Below, piece by piece: positions 43,985 through 54,494 of a stretch of 64,000 nt of DNA (positions are counted from its first letter, which is position 1; each line of letters opens with the position of its first letter). This DNA comes from Mycobacterium sp. 141 (GTDB lineage: Bacteria > Actinomycetota > Actinomycetes > Mycobacteriales > Mycobacteriaceae), in the NCBI RefSeq assembly GCF_000382405.1, contig NZ_KB908265.1:80040-144039 (forward strand), given 5' to 3'. The notes below the pieces were generated by a model. The model worked only from the letters and a program-made list of their open reading frames with translations, did no database searches and was not told where the DNA came from. The translations under genes and the position numbers were made by a program.

Positions 43985-44346
43985 TCGGGCTGGCCGAATC
44001 GGCGTTGCGGTACTGGGAAGCGCGGGGACTGTTGCGCCCCGCCCAGCGCCGTTCGAACTGGCGTCGGTACGGGCCCGAGGAACTACACCGGATCGGGTTG
44101 ATCCAGATGTGGCGGGAAACCGGCCTGATGAGCCTCGACGGGATCACGACGGTCCTCACCGCGGGTAGCCACGACTGGCGTCAAGCCGTGCTCGACCGCC
44201 TTGTGGTGATCGAGCGCCAGCAGGATCGGCTGACGAAAGCCAAGGCCCACCTTGAGCACCTGTTGACGTGCCCGGACGAGAATCCGGCCGAAGACTGCCC
44301 GTACCTACGGGCAATGTCGGCTGAACAATCTTCTGGTCCTGCCTGA
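43975..44346 (+). pseudogene. MerR-family regulator lacking its N-terminus
   Basis: From RRRFGLAESALRYWEARGLL onward this is a MerR regulator (recognition helix, wing RSNWRRYGPEELHRIGL, coiled coil RLTKAKAHLEHLL, and C-terminal CPYLRAM). The first ~10 residues with the normal start are missing; a TAG lies upstream in frame at 43930. A TTG at 44005 would omit the first helices. Probably inactive, although a short product from an unusual start cannot be excluded. Confidence 0.65.
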
Positions 44347-44371
44347 GCACCGAGTCGGGCATGCTCGACTC

Positions 44372-44878
44372 ATGGACCGCTCTGTAGCGCTGATCGATCC
44401 GGCACACCCGCCGAGCCGCAAGGCGCCGCTGGTATGGGCCCTGGGCGCGGCCATCCCGTGGATGGTGCTGGTGCCGGCCCAGTTGATCTGGCTGCTGGTG
44501 GACCGCCGGATGATGTGGCTGCACGGCGCGGTGGCCGCGTGCAGCGTGGCGGCGATCGTGCTTTTCGTGGTGGTCGTGCCACTGTGGCGGTTCCGCGTGC
44601 ACCGCTGGGATGTGCAGGTCGATTCCGCTACCCCGGCGGTCTATACCCGGTCGGGTTGGCTGGTGCAGGAACGTCGCATCGCGCCGATCTCCCGGGTGCA
44701 GACCGTCGACACCCATCGTGGGCCGCTGGACCGACTGTTCGGCCTGGCCAACGTGACGGTGACGACGGCGTCGTCGGCTGGAGCGGTGCGGATTGTGGCG
44801 CTCGACGCCGATGTCGCCGACCGCATCGTCGCCCGGCTGACCGACGTGGCCGCGATCGGCGAACAGGACGCCACGTGA
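44372..44878 (+). CDS. Bacterial PH-domain membrane protein (YdbS-like)
   Basis: 168 residues. Two membrane helices (PWMVLVPAQLIWLLVDRR and AVAACSVAAIVLFVVVVPLW) precede a bPH2 domain containing WDVQVDSATPAVYTRSGWLV, RRIAPISRVQTVDTHRGPLD and GLANVTVTTAS. Together with the next gene (GTGA overlap) it forms the YdbS-YdbT pair; the pair's role in envelope biology is not established. Confidence 0.85.
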   Translation: MDRSVALIDPAHPPSRKAPLVWALGAAIPWMVLVPAQLIWLLVDRRMMWLHGAVAACSVAAIVLFVVVVPLWRFRVHRWDVQVDSATPAVYTRSGWLVQERRIAPISRVQTVDTHRGPLDRLFGLANVTVTTASSAGAVRIVALDADVADRIVARLTDVAAIGEQDAT

Positions 44879-46347
44879 CTGAACACCCGTCGGCGATCCA
44901 GTCGCAATGGAGCCGCCTGAGCCCGCGCATGCTGCTGGTGCACCCGGTTCACGAGGTGCTCCAACAGATTCCGCTGCTGGTGGGATCGGTGGTGCTCGGT
45001 TCGGCTACCGGAAACTCGTTCTGGACGGTCGCGGCGGTGACCGTGACGGTGGCGTTCGGCGTGGCCCGCTGGTTCACCACCACCTACCGGATCGAACCCG
45101 GCGAGGTGCAACTGCGCACCGGAGTGCTGCAGCGCAAGACACTGTCGGTGCCGCGCAACCGGATTCGCTCGGTATCGACCGACGCCCGGCTGCTGCACCG
45201 GTTGCTGAGGCTGACCGTGTTACAGATCAGTACCGGACAGGAAGCCAAGGGCGACACCAAGTTTGCCCTCGATGCTGTAGAAGCCGCCGAGGTGCCCCGG
45301 TTGCGGGCGATCCTGCTCACCGATGCCGTGCCCATGACCGACGACGCCCCGCCGGGTCAGGAGCTGGCCAGCTGGCAGCCGTCGTGGCTGCGGTACAGCC
45401 CGCTGAGCTGGACCGGCCTGGCCATGATCGTCACCGCCGTCGGTATCCTCTACCAGGCGGGAGTCATTGCCGCACTGGATAATTCACAGCTGGCGCGGTT
45501 CGGTCTGGGCGTTGCGCAGCGGCTGGGAGTGGCCGTCAGCGCGGTCATCCTGGTGCTGGTGCTCCTCACACTCTCGGTGCTGCTGTCGGTGTTGCAGTCC
45601 CTGGTCGCCTACGCGAACCTGGTGCTGCGCCGCGACGCCGACGTGCTGCATCTGCGGCACGGGCTACTGCGGGTGCGCGAACACACCTATGACATGCGGA
45701 GGCTGCGGGGCGGCACGCTGCGGGAGCCCCTGCTGGTCCGGATGTTCGGCGGGGCCCGGCTGGATGCGGTGATGACCGGCGTCGGCGAGGAGGGCCAGGC
45801 GTCGCTGCTGCTGCCGCCCTGCCCCGCCGACACAGCGCGCGGCGTGTTGGCCGACCTCATCGAGCAGCCCGACGCGGTGACCGGGCCGCTGCGGGCCCAC
45901 GGTCCGGCGGCGGTGCGCCGGCGGTGGACCAGGGCGCTGGTACTGCCGGTCCTGGCCGCCGCGGTGCTGCCCTTCGTCGCGGTGCCGGCCTGGGCGTGGA
46001 TCCTGTGGGGCGTGGTCACAGTGGGTGCTGTGGCGCTGGCCGCCGACCGGGCACGGTCGCTGGGGCATCGCGTGGACGCGGGCTGGCTGGTGGCCCGTTC
46101 CGGCAGCCTCGAACGCCGTCGCGACTGCCTGGACACGGCGGGCATCATCGGCTGGACCGTGCGGCAGACTCTGCTGCAACGCCGGGCCGGGGTGGCGACG
46201 CTCATCGCGGCGACCGCGGCGGGACGCAAGCGGTACCAGGTGATCGACATCCCTGCCGCGCAGGCCTGGGCGCTCGCGGCCTCGGCCACACCGTGGTTGG
46301 CCGGCAGTGCCTGGGCCGAGAACGCGGCGGGTTCCGGCTCGCGCTGA
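44875..46347 (+). CDS. Multi-bPH2-domain membrane protein (YdbT-like)
   Basis: 490 residues with about six membrane helices and three bPH2 segments: YRIEPGEVQLRTGVLQRKTL, DADVLHLRHGLLRVREHTYD and GHRVDAGWLVARSGSLERRR. GTG 44875 overlaps the previous stop, so the two proteins are coupled and probably form one complex. No enzymatic motif is seen. Confidence 0.85.
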   Translation: MTEHPSAIQSQWSRLSPRMLLVHPVHEVLQQIPLLVGSVVLGSATGNSFWTVAAVTVTVAFGVARWFTTTYRIEPGEVQLRTGVLQRKTLSVPRNRIRSVSTDARLLHRLLRLTVLQISTGQEAKGDTKFALDAVEAAEVPRLRAILLTDAVPMTDDAPPGQELASWQPSWLRYSPLSWTGLAMIVTAVGILYQAGVIAALDNSQLARFGLGVAQRLGVAVSAVILVLVLLTLSVLLSVLQSLVAYANLVLRRDADVLHLRHGLLRVREHTYDMRRLRGGTLREPLLVRMFGGARLDAVMTGVGEEGQASLLLPPCPADTARGVLADLIEQPDAVTGPLRAHGPAAVRRRWTRALVLPVLAAAVLPFVAVPAWAWILWGVVTVGAVALAADRARSLGHRVDAGWLVARSGSLERRRDCLDTAGIIGWTVRQTLLQRRAGVATLIAATAAGRKRYQVIDIPAAQAWALAASATPWLAGSAWAENAAGSGSR

Positions 46348-46372
46348 ACCGCCGAGCGTTTATTGTCGCTGC

Positions 46373-47188
46373 ATGGCGATCGGTGGCGTGCTTTTCGACA
46401 TCGACGGCGTGCTCGTCACGTCGTGGCAGCCGATTGCCGGAGCTGCCGAAACACTGCAGGTGCTCAGCGAGCATCAGATCGCCCGGTCCTATCTGACGAA
46501 TACCACCACCCGTACCCGCGCGCAGATCGCCGAGTTGCTGACCGGCGCGGGCATGAAGGTCGACGCCGACGAGGTGATCACCGCCGCGGTCCTCACCGCC
46601 GACTACGTGCGTGACCGGTATCCCGATGCCCGATGTTTCCTGGTCAACAACGGACAGATCGACGAGGACATGCCCGGTGTCGACCTGGTGTATTCGAGTG
46701 AATTCACCGGGCCGCGGGCCCCCGAGACACCCGACGTGGTGTTGCTCGGCGGTGCCGGGCCGGAGTTTAGCCACCTGACGCTGAGCTGGGTCTACGACTG
46801 GATGGCCCAGGGTGTTCCCGTCGTCGCCATGCACCGCAGTACGTCGTGGAACACGGCCGACGGACTGCGGGTGGACACCGGCATGTACCTGATCGGCATG
46901 GAAGAGACCTCCGGCCGCAAGGCGACCGCGGTGGGCAAGCCCGCGCCGGAAGGGTTTCTCGCCGCGGCCAACCGGCTCGGTCTCGATCCCGAAGAGATGT
47001 GCATGATCGGCGACGACCTCAACAACGACGTACTGGCCGCGCAGGTGGTTGGCATGACCGGGGTGCTGGTACGGACCGGCAAGTTCCGCCAGAACACTTT
47101 GGACCGTTGGGCTGCAGACGAATTCGCGATGCAGCCCAACCATGTCATCGACTCGGTGGCCGGCCTGCCGGAGCTGCTCGGGCTGTAG
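46373..47188 (+). CDS. HAD-superfamily hydrolase (subclass IIA, NagD/HDHD2-like)
   Basis: 271 residues. Motif I GVLFDIDGVLVTSW (nucleophile Asp), motif II in YLTNTTTRTR, motif III Lys in AVGKPAPEGFLAAA and motif IV MIGDDLNNDVLAA. Likely a phosphatase for a small phosphorylated metabolite. It follows the bPH2 gene by 25 bp. Confidence 0.88.
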   Translation: MAIGGVLFDIDGVLVTSWQPIAGAAETLQVLSEHQIARSYLTNTTTRTRAQIAELLTGAGMKVDADEVITAAVLTADYVRDRYPDARCFLVNNGQIDEDMPGVDLVYSSEFTGPRAPETPDVVLLGGAGPEFSHLTLSWVYDWMAQGVPVVAMHRSTSWNTADGLRVDTGMYLIGMEETSGRKATAVGKPAPEGFLAAANRLGLDPEEMCMIGDDLNNDVLAAQVVGMTGVLVRTGKFRQNTLDRWAADEFAMQPNHVIDSVAGLPELLGL

Positions 47189-47199
47189 GAGCACGCACG

Positions 47200-48906
47200 T
47201 CAGGCCTTGAGGGTGCGGACCGCCTCGATACGCTCCTTGAGCTGCTGCGTGGTCGCCGCGGCCACGGGTGGCCCACCGCAGATGCGGCGCAGCTCGTTGT
47301 GGATCCAGCCGTGCGGCTTGCCGGTGCGGTGGTGCGCGATGGTCACCAGGGCGTTCAGTTCCCGACGTAGATCCCGTAACTGGCCATGCGTGGTGCGTGA
47401 CGGCGGCGGACCGCCCGCTGCCACTGCTTCGGCCGTGCGCTTGGTGAGCTGCTCATCCTGCCTGCGGCGCAACAGATCTCGCATCTGCTCGGCATCGAGC
47501 AGGCCGGGGATGCCGAGATAGTCGGCCTCTTCGTCACTGCCGGCGGGCGTCGCCGTGCCGAAGGAGGACCCGTCGAAGATGACCTGATCCAGCTCGGCGT
47601 CCGCGCCGAGGGACTCGAAGCCGTTCTCCAGCTCGTCCTTCTCGTCCTTGCGTTTCTCTGCGGCTTCCAGTGCCTCGTCATCCAGGCCGTCGGACTCGCG
47701 GTGTGGCTTGCCCAGCACGTGATTGCGCTGGGCTTCCATCTCGCTGGCCAGCAGCAGCAGGTTGGGCACCGATGGCAGGAAGATGCTCGCGGTCTCGCCC
47801 GTGCGGCGTGATCGCACGAACCGGCCGATGGCTTGGGCGAAGAACAGCGGCGTCGACGCGCTCGTCGCGTACACACCGACCGACAGTCGCGGTACGTCGA
47901 CACCTTCGGACACCATGCGCACCGCGACCAGCCAGCGGCTGGTGCTTTCCGAGAACTGGCTGATGCGGTCCGACGCGCCGGGGTCGTCGGAGAGCACCAC
48001 GGTCGGAGCTTCGCCGGTGATCTTGGTGAGCAGATCGGCGTAGGCGCGGGCCGTGGTCTGGTTGGTGGCGATGATCATGCCGCCGGCATCGGGCACGTGC
48101 TGACGCTTCTGCTGCAACCGCTTGTCGGCCGCGGCGATGACGGCGGGCATCCATTCGCCGGCCGGGTTCAGCGCCGTGCGCCAGGCCCGCGCGGTCTGCT
48201 CGGCGGTCAGCGGTTCGCCGAGGCGGGCCGCGTGTTCCTCGCCGGCGCTGTCGCGCCAGCGGGCCTCGCCGGAGTAGGCCAGGAACACCACGGGCCGCAC
48301 CACACCGTCGGCCAGCGCGTCGGAATAGCCGTACACATGGTCGGCCTGGGAGCGTTGGAAACCACTCTCGTCGGGCTCGTAGGTGACGAACGGGATGGGG
48401 CTGTCGTCGCTGCGGAACGGGGTACCGGTCAGGGACAGCCGCCGCGTGGCGTCATCGAAGGCCTCGCGCATCGCGTCGCCCCAGCTTTTCGAGTCACCGC
48501 CGTGATGGATCTCGTCGAAGATGACCAGCGTCCTGCGGTTCTCGGTGCGCACCCGGTGCCGGGTCGGGTGGCTGGCCACCTGGGCGTAGGTGACGACGAC
48601 GCCGTGGTACTCGGACGAGGTCTGCGAGTCTGAGTTGCTGAACCTCGGGTCGAGCGCGATGCCGTTGCGCGCCGCCGACTGCGCCCACTGGATCTTGAGG
48701 TGTTCGGTGGGCACCACCACGGTGATCGCGTCGACCGTGCGGTCGCCCAGCAGCTCGGCGGCGATCCGCAGCGCAAACGTCGTCTTGCCTGCGCCAGGAG
48801 TGGCGACCAGCAGATAGTCACGAGGTTTGCTGGTCAGATAACGCACCAGCGCCTTGCGCTGCCAGCCCCGAAGTGCCTGGGTGCTGGGCGCCGCATCAGC
48901 CCGCAC
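47200..48906 (-). CDS. SF2 DEAD/DEAH-box helicase
   Basis: 568 residues. Walker A LVATPGAGKTTFALRIA, DEIH box (VIFDEIHHGGDS), motif III LSLTGTPFRSD and motif VI QAIGRFVRSRRTGETA. The layout resembles XPB/UvrB-like single-protein helicases of actinobacteria. The charged stretch EKRKDEKDELENG may be a hinge. Target nucleic acid unknown. Confidence 0.9.
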   Translation of the reverse strand: MRADAAPSTQALRGWQRKALVRYLTSKPRDYLLVATPGAGKTTFALRIAAELLGDRTVDAITVVVPTEHLKIQWAQSAARNGIALDPRFSNSDSQTSSEYHGVVVTYAQVASHPTRHRVRTENRRTLVIFDEIHHGGDSKSWGDAMREAFDDATRRLSLTGTPFRSDDSPIPFVTYEPDESGFQRSQADHVYGYSDALADGVVRPVVFLAYSGEARWRDSAGEEHAARLGEPLTAEQTARAWRTALNPAGEWMPAVIAAADKRLQQKRQHVPDAGGMIIATNQTTARAYADLLTKITGEAPTVVLSDDPGASDRISQFSESTSRWLVAVRMVSEGVDVPRLSVGVYATSASTPLFFAQAIGRFVRSRRTGETASIFLPSVPNLLLLASEMEAQRNHVLGKPHRESDGLDDEALEAAEKRKDEKDELENGFESLGADAELDQVIFDGSSFGTATPAGSDEEADYLGIPGLLDAEQMRDLLRRRQDEQLTKRTAEAVAAGGPPPSRTTHGQLRDLRRELNALVTIAHHRTGKPHGWIHNELRRICGGPPVAAATTQQLKERIEAVRTLKA

Positions 48907-48977
48907 CCGAGGCTCCTCTCAGTCGGAAAGCAGTCTAGGTCAGTGCGTTACGTCGGCGCATATCCGCAGGAGCCGCG

Positions 48978-49517
48978 TCAGACGAAGAAATTGTCGTTCT
49001 TGACGAACCACTCGGTGCGCTCGTCGTCGGTCATATCCGCCAACTGGGCGAACCCCTCGAAGTAGACCTCCCGCGGGGCGCCGGGAGCGAACAGCATCAG
49101 CAACGACGTGGGCGCGTCGGACTCGTTGCGGAACCCATGGATCCCGCCCGGCGGGACATAGAGGAAATCGCCCTGATCGCCGTCTGTCCAGTCGGTGCCG
49201 TCGTAGAGCCGCACTGTGCCCGACAGCACGAAGAAGGATTCGGACATGGTGCGGTGGAAGTGAGGGCCGGGGCCGCCGCCCTTGGGGCTGATGTCGACCC
49301 GGTACAGGCCGTAATCGTCGCTGGTCTGTTTTTGGTTGGCCAGGTAGTGGTATTTGACCAGGCCGAACGAGTCGTAGTCGGGGGGTTCGTCGGCGCGCCG
49401 TATCCAGGCGCTGACCTCGGGTTCGTCCTTGGTGTAGCGGGCGGGGGGATAGGGCGGTACGTCCCTCGGATTCCAGAGCGACACATCGACCAGCCTAGCC
49501 GCGGCAGAGTTCGACAC
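48978..49517 (-). CDS. Cupin-domain protein
   Basis: 179 residues. The cupin metal motif is GPGPHFHRTMSESFFVLSG, and the second motif is FLYVPPGGIHGFRNES. A single-domain cupin with conserved His/Glu ligands; could be a sensor, isomerase or dioxygenase. The start GTG 49517 has GAGG almost touching it; a GTG at 49484 is an alternative. Confidence 0.8.
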   Translation of the reverse strand: MSNSAAARLVDVSLWNPRDVPPYPPARYTKDEPEVSAWIRRADEPPDYDSFGLVKYHYLANQKQTSDDYGLYRVDISPKGGGPGPHFHRTMSESFFVLSGTVRLYDGTDWTDGDQGDFLYVPPGGIHGFRNESDAPTSLLMLFAPGAPREVYFEGFAQLADMTDDERTEWFVKNDNFFV

Positions 49518-49581
49518 CTCGCAGCCAATCCACAGTTTTCCGGCATGTGGGCCTCAAATCTGCGCACTTACCATCCGGACT

Positions 49582-50397
49582 GTGATCACCAGGCGAGGAT
49601 TCCTCGCCGCCACCGCGGCAACCGCCGTCGGCTCACTGGCCGCCCTCGGTTCATTGGCCGCCCTCGGTTCATTGGCCGGCGCCGGTGCGCCGCGCGCTCG
49701 GGCCAATCCGGTGCCACCTGACCCCGGCAGCGTCGCGGGTCTCAACCGAGGTCGGGTCCCGAGGCTGTGGGGGACCGCGCTGCCCGGCATCACGACGTCG
49801 TTCACGCCAACCGGTCGGCAGGTCGCCCTCACCTTGGACGCCTGTGATGGCGCATGTGATGACGCGTTGCTCAACACCCTGCAGGACCACGGCGTGCCGG
49901 CGGTGCTGTTCTTCAACTACCGGTGGATCGACCGCAACGCAGGCCGGGCTGCGCAACTGGCGGCCAATCCGCTGTTCCAGATCGGCAACCACGGCACCCG
50001 GCATGTTCCGCTGTCGGTCACCGGTCGGTCGGCCTACGGCATCGCCGGCACCCGATCGGTCGACGAGATCGTCGACGAGGTGTGGCGAAACCATCAGCGG
50101 CTCACCGCGCTGACCGGCAGAGCGCCCGTCTGGTTCCGGCCCGGCACCGCGTACTACGACGACGTGGCCGTCGACATCGTTCACCAGCTCGGCGAGCAGC
50201 CACTCGGTTTCTCGGTCAACGGCGACGCCGGCGCGACGGCATCGGCTGCGAGGGTCCGTAGCAATCTGACGTCGGCGACGCCGGGGTCCATCGTGATCGC
50301 GCACATGAACCACCCGAACTCGGGCACCCACATCGGCATCGCCGACGCGATCCCGCAGATGCAGGCCGCCGGCTGGCAGTTCGTCACGCCGTTGTGA
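49582..50397 (+). CDS. Tat-exported polysaccharide deacetylase-like protein
   Basis: 271 residues. Tat signal TRRGFLAATAATAV, then a NodB-like domain with altered motif 1 (TLDACDGACDDALLN, where TFDDG is usual), motif 2 IGNHGTRH, motif 3 WFRPGTAYYDD, and HMNHPNSGTH at the end. It probably removes acetyl groups from peptidoglycan or another glycan in the cell wall. The signal's hydrophobic part contains a two-fold 18-bp DNA repeat (49639-49674). The start is GTG 49582. Confidence 0.85.
   Translation: MITRRGFLAATAATAVGSLAALGSLAALGSLAGAGAPRARANPVPPDPGSVAGLNRGRVPRLWGTALPGITTSFTPTGRQVALTLDACDGACDDALLNTLQDHGVPAVLFFNYRWIDRNAGRAAQLAANPLFQIGNHGTRHVPLSVTGRSAYGIAGTRSVDEIVDEVWRNHQRLTALTGRAPVWFRPGTAYYDDVAVDIVHQLGEQPLGFSVNGDAGATASAARVRSNLTSATPGSIVIAHMNHPNSGTHIGIADAIPQMQAAGWQFVTPL
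49639..49674 (+). repeat. 18-bp tandem duplication in a signal peptide
   Basis: Two identical 18-bp units (49639-49656 and 49657-49674), each encoding Leu-Ala-Ala-Leu-Gly-Ser in register, with a degenerate third unit before them. Unit length is a multiple of three, so length changes keep the frame. Confidence 0.85.
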
Positions 50398-50505
50398 CGC
50401 TTTGGCGGCTCGACGATTACGCGGCGCAGGTCGTGCAGTATCGGTCTGGTTAGGTCGGTTTCGCCACGAGCGAAGGCCCGCTGTGGGGCTGAGGGGTCAA
50501 ACAAC

Positions 50506-50532
50506 CTTGCACTCTCCCTGGACGAGTGCTAA
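50506..50532. promoter_or_regulatory. CIRCE element 1 (HrcA operator)
   Basis: CTTGCACTC, nine bases, GAGTGCTAA. The right arm is perfect and the left arm matches 7 of 9 positions of the consensus TTAGCACTC. HrcA binds here and represses groEL until heat shock. Confidence 0.92.
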
Positions 50533-50540
50533 GAATGCAG

Positions 50541-50567
50541 TTGGCACTCTCGATTAGTGAGTGCTAG
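50541..50567. promoter_or_regulatory. CIRCE element 2 (HrcA operator)
   Basis: TTGGCACTC, nine bases, GAGTGCTAG: 8 of 9 in each arm. It begins 8 bp after element 1 and 141 bp before the groEL2 ATG. Two CIRCE elements are usual in mycobacterial groEL2 promoters. Confidence 0.92.
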
Positions 50568-50633
50568 GTCGGGACGGTGAGGCCGGGGCCGCACCTGCGG
50601 GAGCACACCCCAGTCGTCCGTCGCGGGCACTGA

Positions 50634-52307
<1,674 letters not shown>

Positions 52308-52326
52308 GTCCTGCTCTTTTTACGGG

Positions 52327-52359
52327 AAAGCCCGGCTCCTTTTGGGAGCCGGGCTTTTT
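52327..52359 (+). terminator. Rho-independent terminator of groEL2
   Basis: A perfect 13-bp stem (AAAGCCCGGCTCC at 52327-52339 with GGAGCCGGGCTTT at 52345-52357), a 5-nt loop and a TTTTT run ending at 52359. It begins 20 bp after the groEL2 stop. The A-rich 5' side may also serve the convergent PE-PPE gene. Confidence 0.95.
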
Positions 52360-52372
52360 CGATTCTGCAGCG

Positions 52373-53824
52373 CTACGCGGCGTCCTTGTCCTTGCTGGTA
52401 TCGGTATTGGGCTTGGCGGTCTTGGAAGTGCCGGGGTGGGTGAGTGATTTGGCGGCATCTCGCAGTGACGGCATCTTTGGCAAGTCCGAAGACCGTTGTG
52501 GGGCAGACAGTTTCGGTGGCTTCAGGGTCTTCTTGAGGTCGGTTCGAACGCCGGTCTTGACGTCGGTGGCAGCTGGGGTCTCGGGTGCGGCCGCGGCGGG
52601 TTTCGTCAGCGAGGGCAGTGTCAGCGGGATCAGCCGCGCCGGCTTCTCCGAAGGCGTTGAATTGATCTGTGCGGCAGCAGTATTCGCGGGTGCTCGGACC
52701 TGGGTCGGTTCGGTGGCGATCCCGGTTTGCACCGCCGGCGGCGGATCCTGGAAGTTGTTGACGCCCTGCTGGGCTGCGCCCGGCAGGGCCTGGGCGGCCT
52801 CGACGAACTTTTGCGGCGGCGTGATGAAACTGAACTGTGTCGCAGTGGCGGGGCTGGTGGTGCGGTCGTAACCCATGTCGACGACCGTCCGCACGACGGG
52901 CTCGACGGCGTCGATGCCACCTTGCGGCAGGCCCAGCGCGTCAGCGGCTTGGCGTAGGGGCATCAGCAGCGGCAGGTGATCGGTGTGGATCACGTAGTAG
53001 GTGGTGGTGGCCTCGCCGTCCTGGTTGACGACGGTCTTGGTGGTGCCGTCCGAGTAGTGGTAAGTCGTTGTGTCGCCGTTCGTCTCACTGCTCACGGCGT
53101 TGTCGTCGGAATACTGGCTCATGTCGATGTTGTCGTAGTTGGCGTCAGGATGTACGTACACCACCGCCGCCGCGGCATTCGCGAGTGACAACGGGTTGAA
53201 GTACGCCGGGAAGTCCCCGTAGGGGTCGTACTCCCGGGTGATGTCGGTGGTCGTGAACTGATCTGGGCCCACCGCGCCGGTGGACTGAATGTCCGCCAAC
53301 GGCACGTAGAGCCAAGGGAATCGGGCGAAGATGCCCCCGTTGGGCTTGTTGGCGTTGGCGATGAGGACGAACTCGAGGTTCGCCGGCGCATCGTCGGGAT
53401 CCGTCTCGAGCTCCCGGCGCTGCTTGTTGGCCACGACGGCGCCGAGGGAATAACCGACGACGACAACGTGATCGTCAGCAGTGTTGGGTGAGCCCGAATT
53501 CGAGATCGCCGCGCCGAGTGTGCCGTTACCGTCATTCACCGACTGCGCAAAGGTCGGTGCGGTAAGTCCGCTGACCGGCCAGATCGATGCCAAATACTCG
53601 ATGCCGTTCGCGTCGCGGTACTGCCCGCCGAGCTTGTTCTTGATGTTGGCGCTGGACGGGTCGTCGTTGCCGCCCACCCCGATCACATAGTTCGCCAAAG
53701 TCGCGGCAATGGTCGGGCTGTTCAGCGCGACCGGGGTGATGAGCACACAGCTGGCGGCAACCGCCGCAGTACCCGCGGCAGACCGACGAGCTGACCGCTC
53801 GTTACGCGCATGACGACCAGACAT
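52373..53824 (-). CDS. PE-PPE-domain (alpha/beta-hydrolase) secreted protein
   Basis: 483 residues. An Arg-rich N-terminus and signal-like hydrophobic stretch (AAGTAAVAASCVLITPVAL), then the PE-PPE domain: YVIGVGGNDDPSS, nucleophile motif VVVVGYSLGAVVANKQ and HTDHLPLLMPLRQAADALG with the late His. Such domains act as lipases/esterases or cutinase-like enzymes, and in mycobacteria usually follow a PE or PPE region that is absent here. A long Pro/Ala/Lys-rich tail follows. ATG 53824 has AGGAGGG 6 nt upstream. Confidence 0.85.
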   Translation of the reverse strand: MSGRHARNERSARRSAAGTAAVAASCVLITPVALNSPTIAATLANYVIGVGGNDDPSSANIKNKLGGQYRDANGIEYLASIWPVSGLTAPTFAQSVNDGNGTLGAAISNSGSPNTADDHVVVVGYSLGAVVANKQRRELETDPDDAPANLEFVLIANANKPNGGIFARFPWLYVPLADIQSTGAVGPDQFTTTDITREYDPYGDFPAYFNPLSLANAAAAVVYVHPDANYDNIDMSQYSDDNAVSSETNGDTTTYHYSDGTTKTVVNQDGEATTTYYVIHTDHLPLLMPLRQAADALGLPQGGIDAVEPVVRTVVDMGYDRTTSPATATQFSFITPPQKFVEAAQALPGAAQQGVNNFQDPPPAVQTGIATEPTQVRAPANTAAAQINSTPSEKPARLIPLTLPSLTKPAAAAPETPAATDVKTGVRTDLKKTLKPPKLSAPQRSSDLPKMPSLRDAAKSLTHPGTSKTAKPNTDTSKDKDAA

Positions 53825-54020
53825 ACAGACCCTCCTGCATATGCCAGCCGCGCCGAGGGCAAAGTCATGACGCGTTGGTGATGAGACAGTAACGGCCGAC
53901 TCGCTCCGCTGCGGTGCGATTTGAGCAAACTCGTAGCGGGAGGTATTTCCGTGGTCAACTAGATGGGGTGCCACGAGATGTGGCTAACTCGGGGCGCAGA
54001 TCTCCCAGAGCCGGATCGAC

Positions 54021-54398
54021 TCAGCTTTTTTCGATCGGCACGCAGTCGTGCAGGCAGCCGCTGGTGGCCGAGGGTGCTTCCGGTTCTGCTTTGCGGTGCA
54101 GCACCGCGCGGTTGGGAACGACGCGCACGTCGTCGCCGCTCAGTTCACCGGTGCCGTCGACGATCAGGGAGTAACCACCGGGCTCGCGGGGCGGCCAGAT
54201 CACCGTGACCGCCGCGTGTTCGGCCAGATTGGCGCGGGTGTGGCGGCCGGCAGCGCCGGCATGGATGACGCCCTCGGTCAGCACCGGGTCGACGGCCACG
54301 GTATGTGCCCGGAAGTCCTCGCCGACGGTGATCAGATAGGCGAACGTGAAGTCGGTCATCGCCTCGGCCAGTTGATCGAGATCCACCTTCACCGTCAT
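54021..54398 (-). CDS. Pyridoxamine-5'-phosphate-oxidase-like flavin-binding protein
   Basis: 125 residues of the split-barrel fold: DFTFAYLITVGEDFRAHTVA, AGAAGRHTRANLAEHAAVTV and YSLIVDGTGEL. Members bind FMN or F420; with no further context, activity is open. ATG 54398. Confidence 0.75.
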   Translation of the reverse strand: MTVKVDLDQLAEAMTDFTFAYLITVGEDFRAHTVAVDPVLTEGVIHAGAAGRHTRANLAEHAAVTVIWPPREPGGYSLIVDGTGELSGDDVRVVPNRAVLHRKAEPEAPSATSGCLHDCVPIEKS

Positions 54399-54494
54399 GA
54401 CGCGGCCACCGGTATCCCGTCGTAGCTCATCTGACCAACGTACGACGATCGTCGGCTTGGGAGCTAAGAGGGCGCGCCGGGTAGCGTCGCTGTC

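Noticed and set aside
43911..44168. 85-residue plus-strand ORF across the merR/flavoprotein junction
   Set aside because: It is out of frame with both recognisable fragments and has no family-like features.
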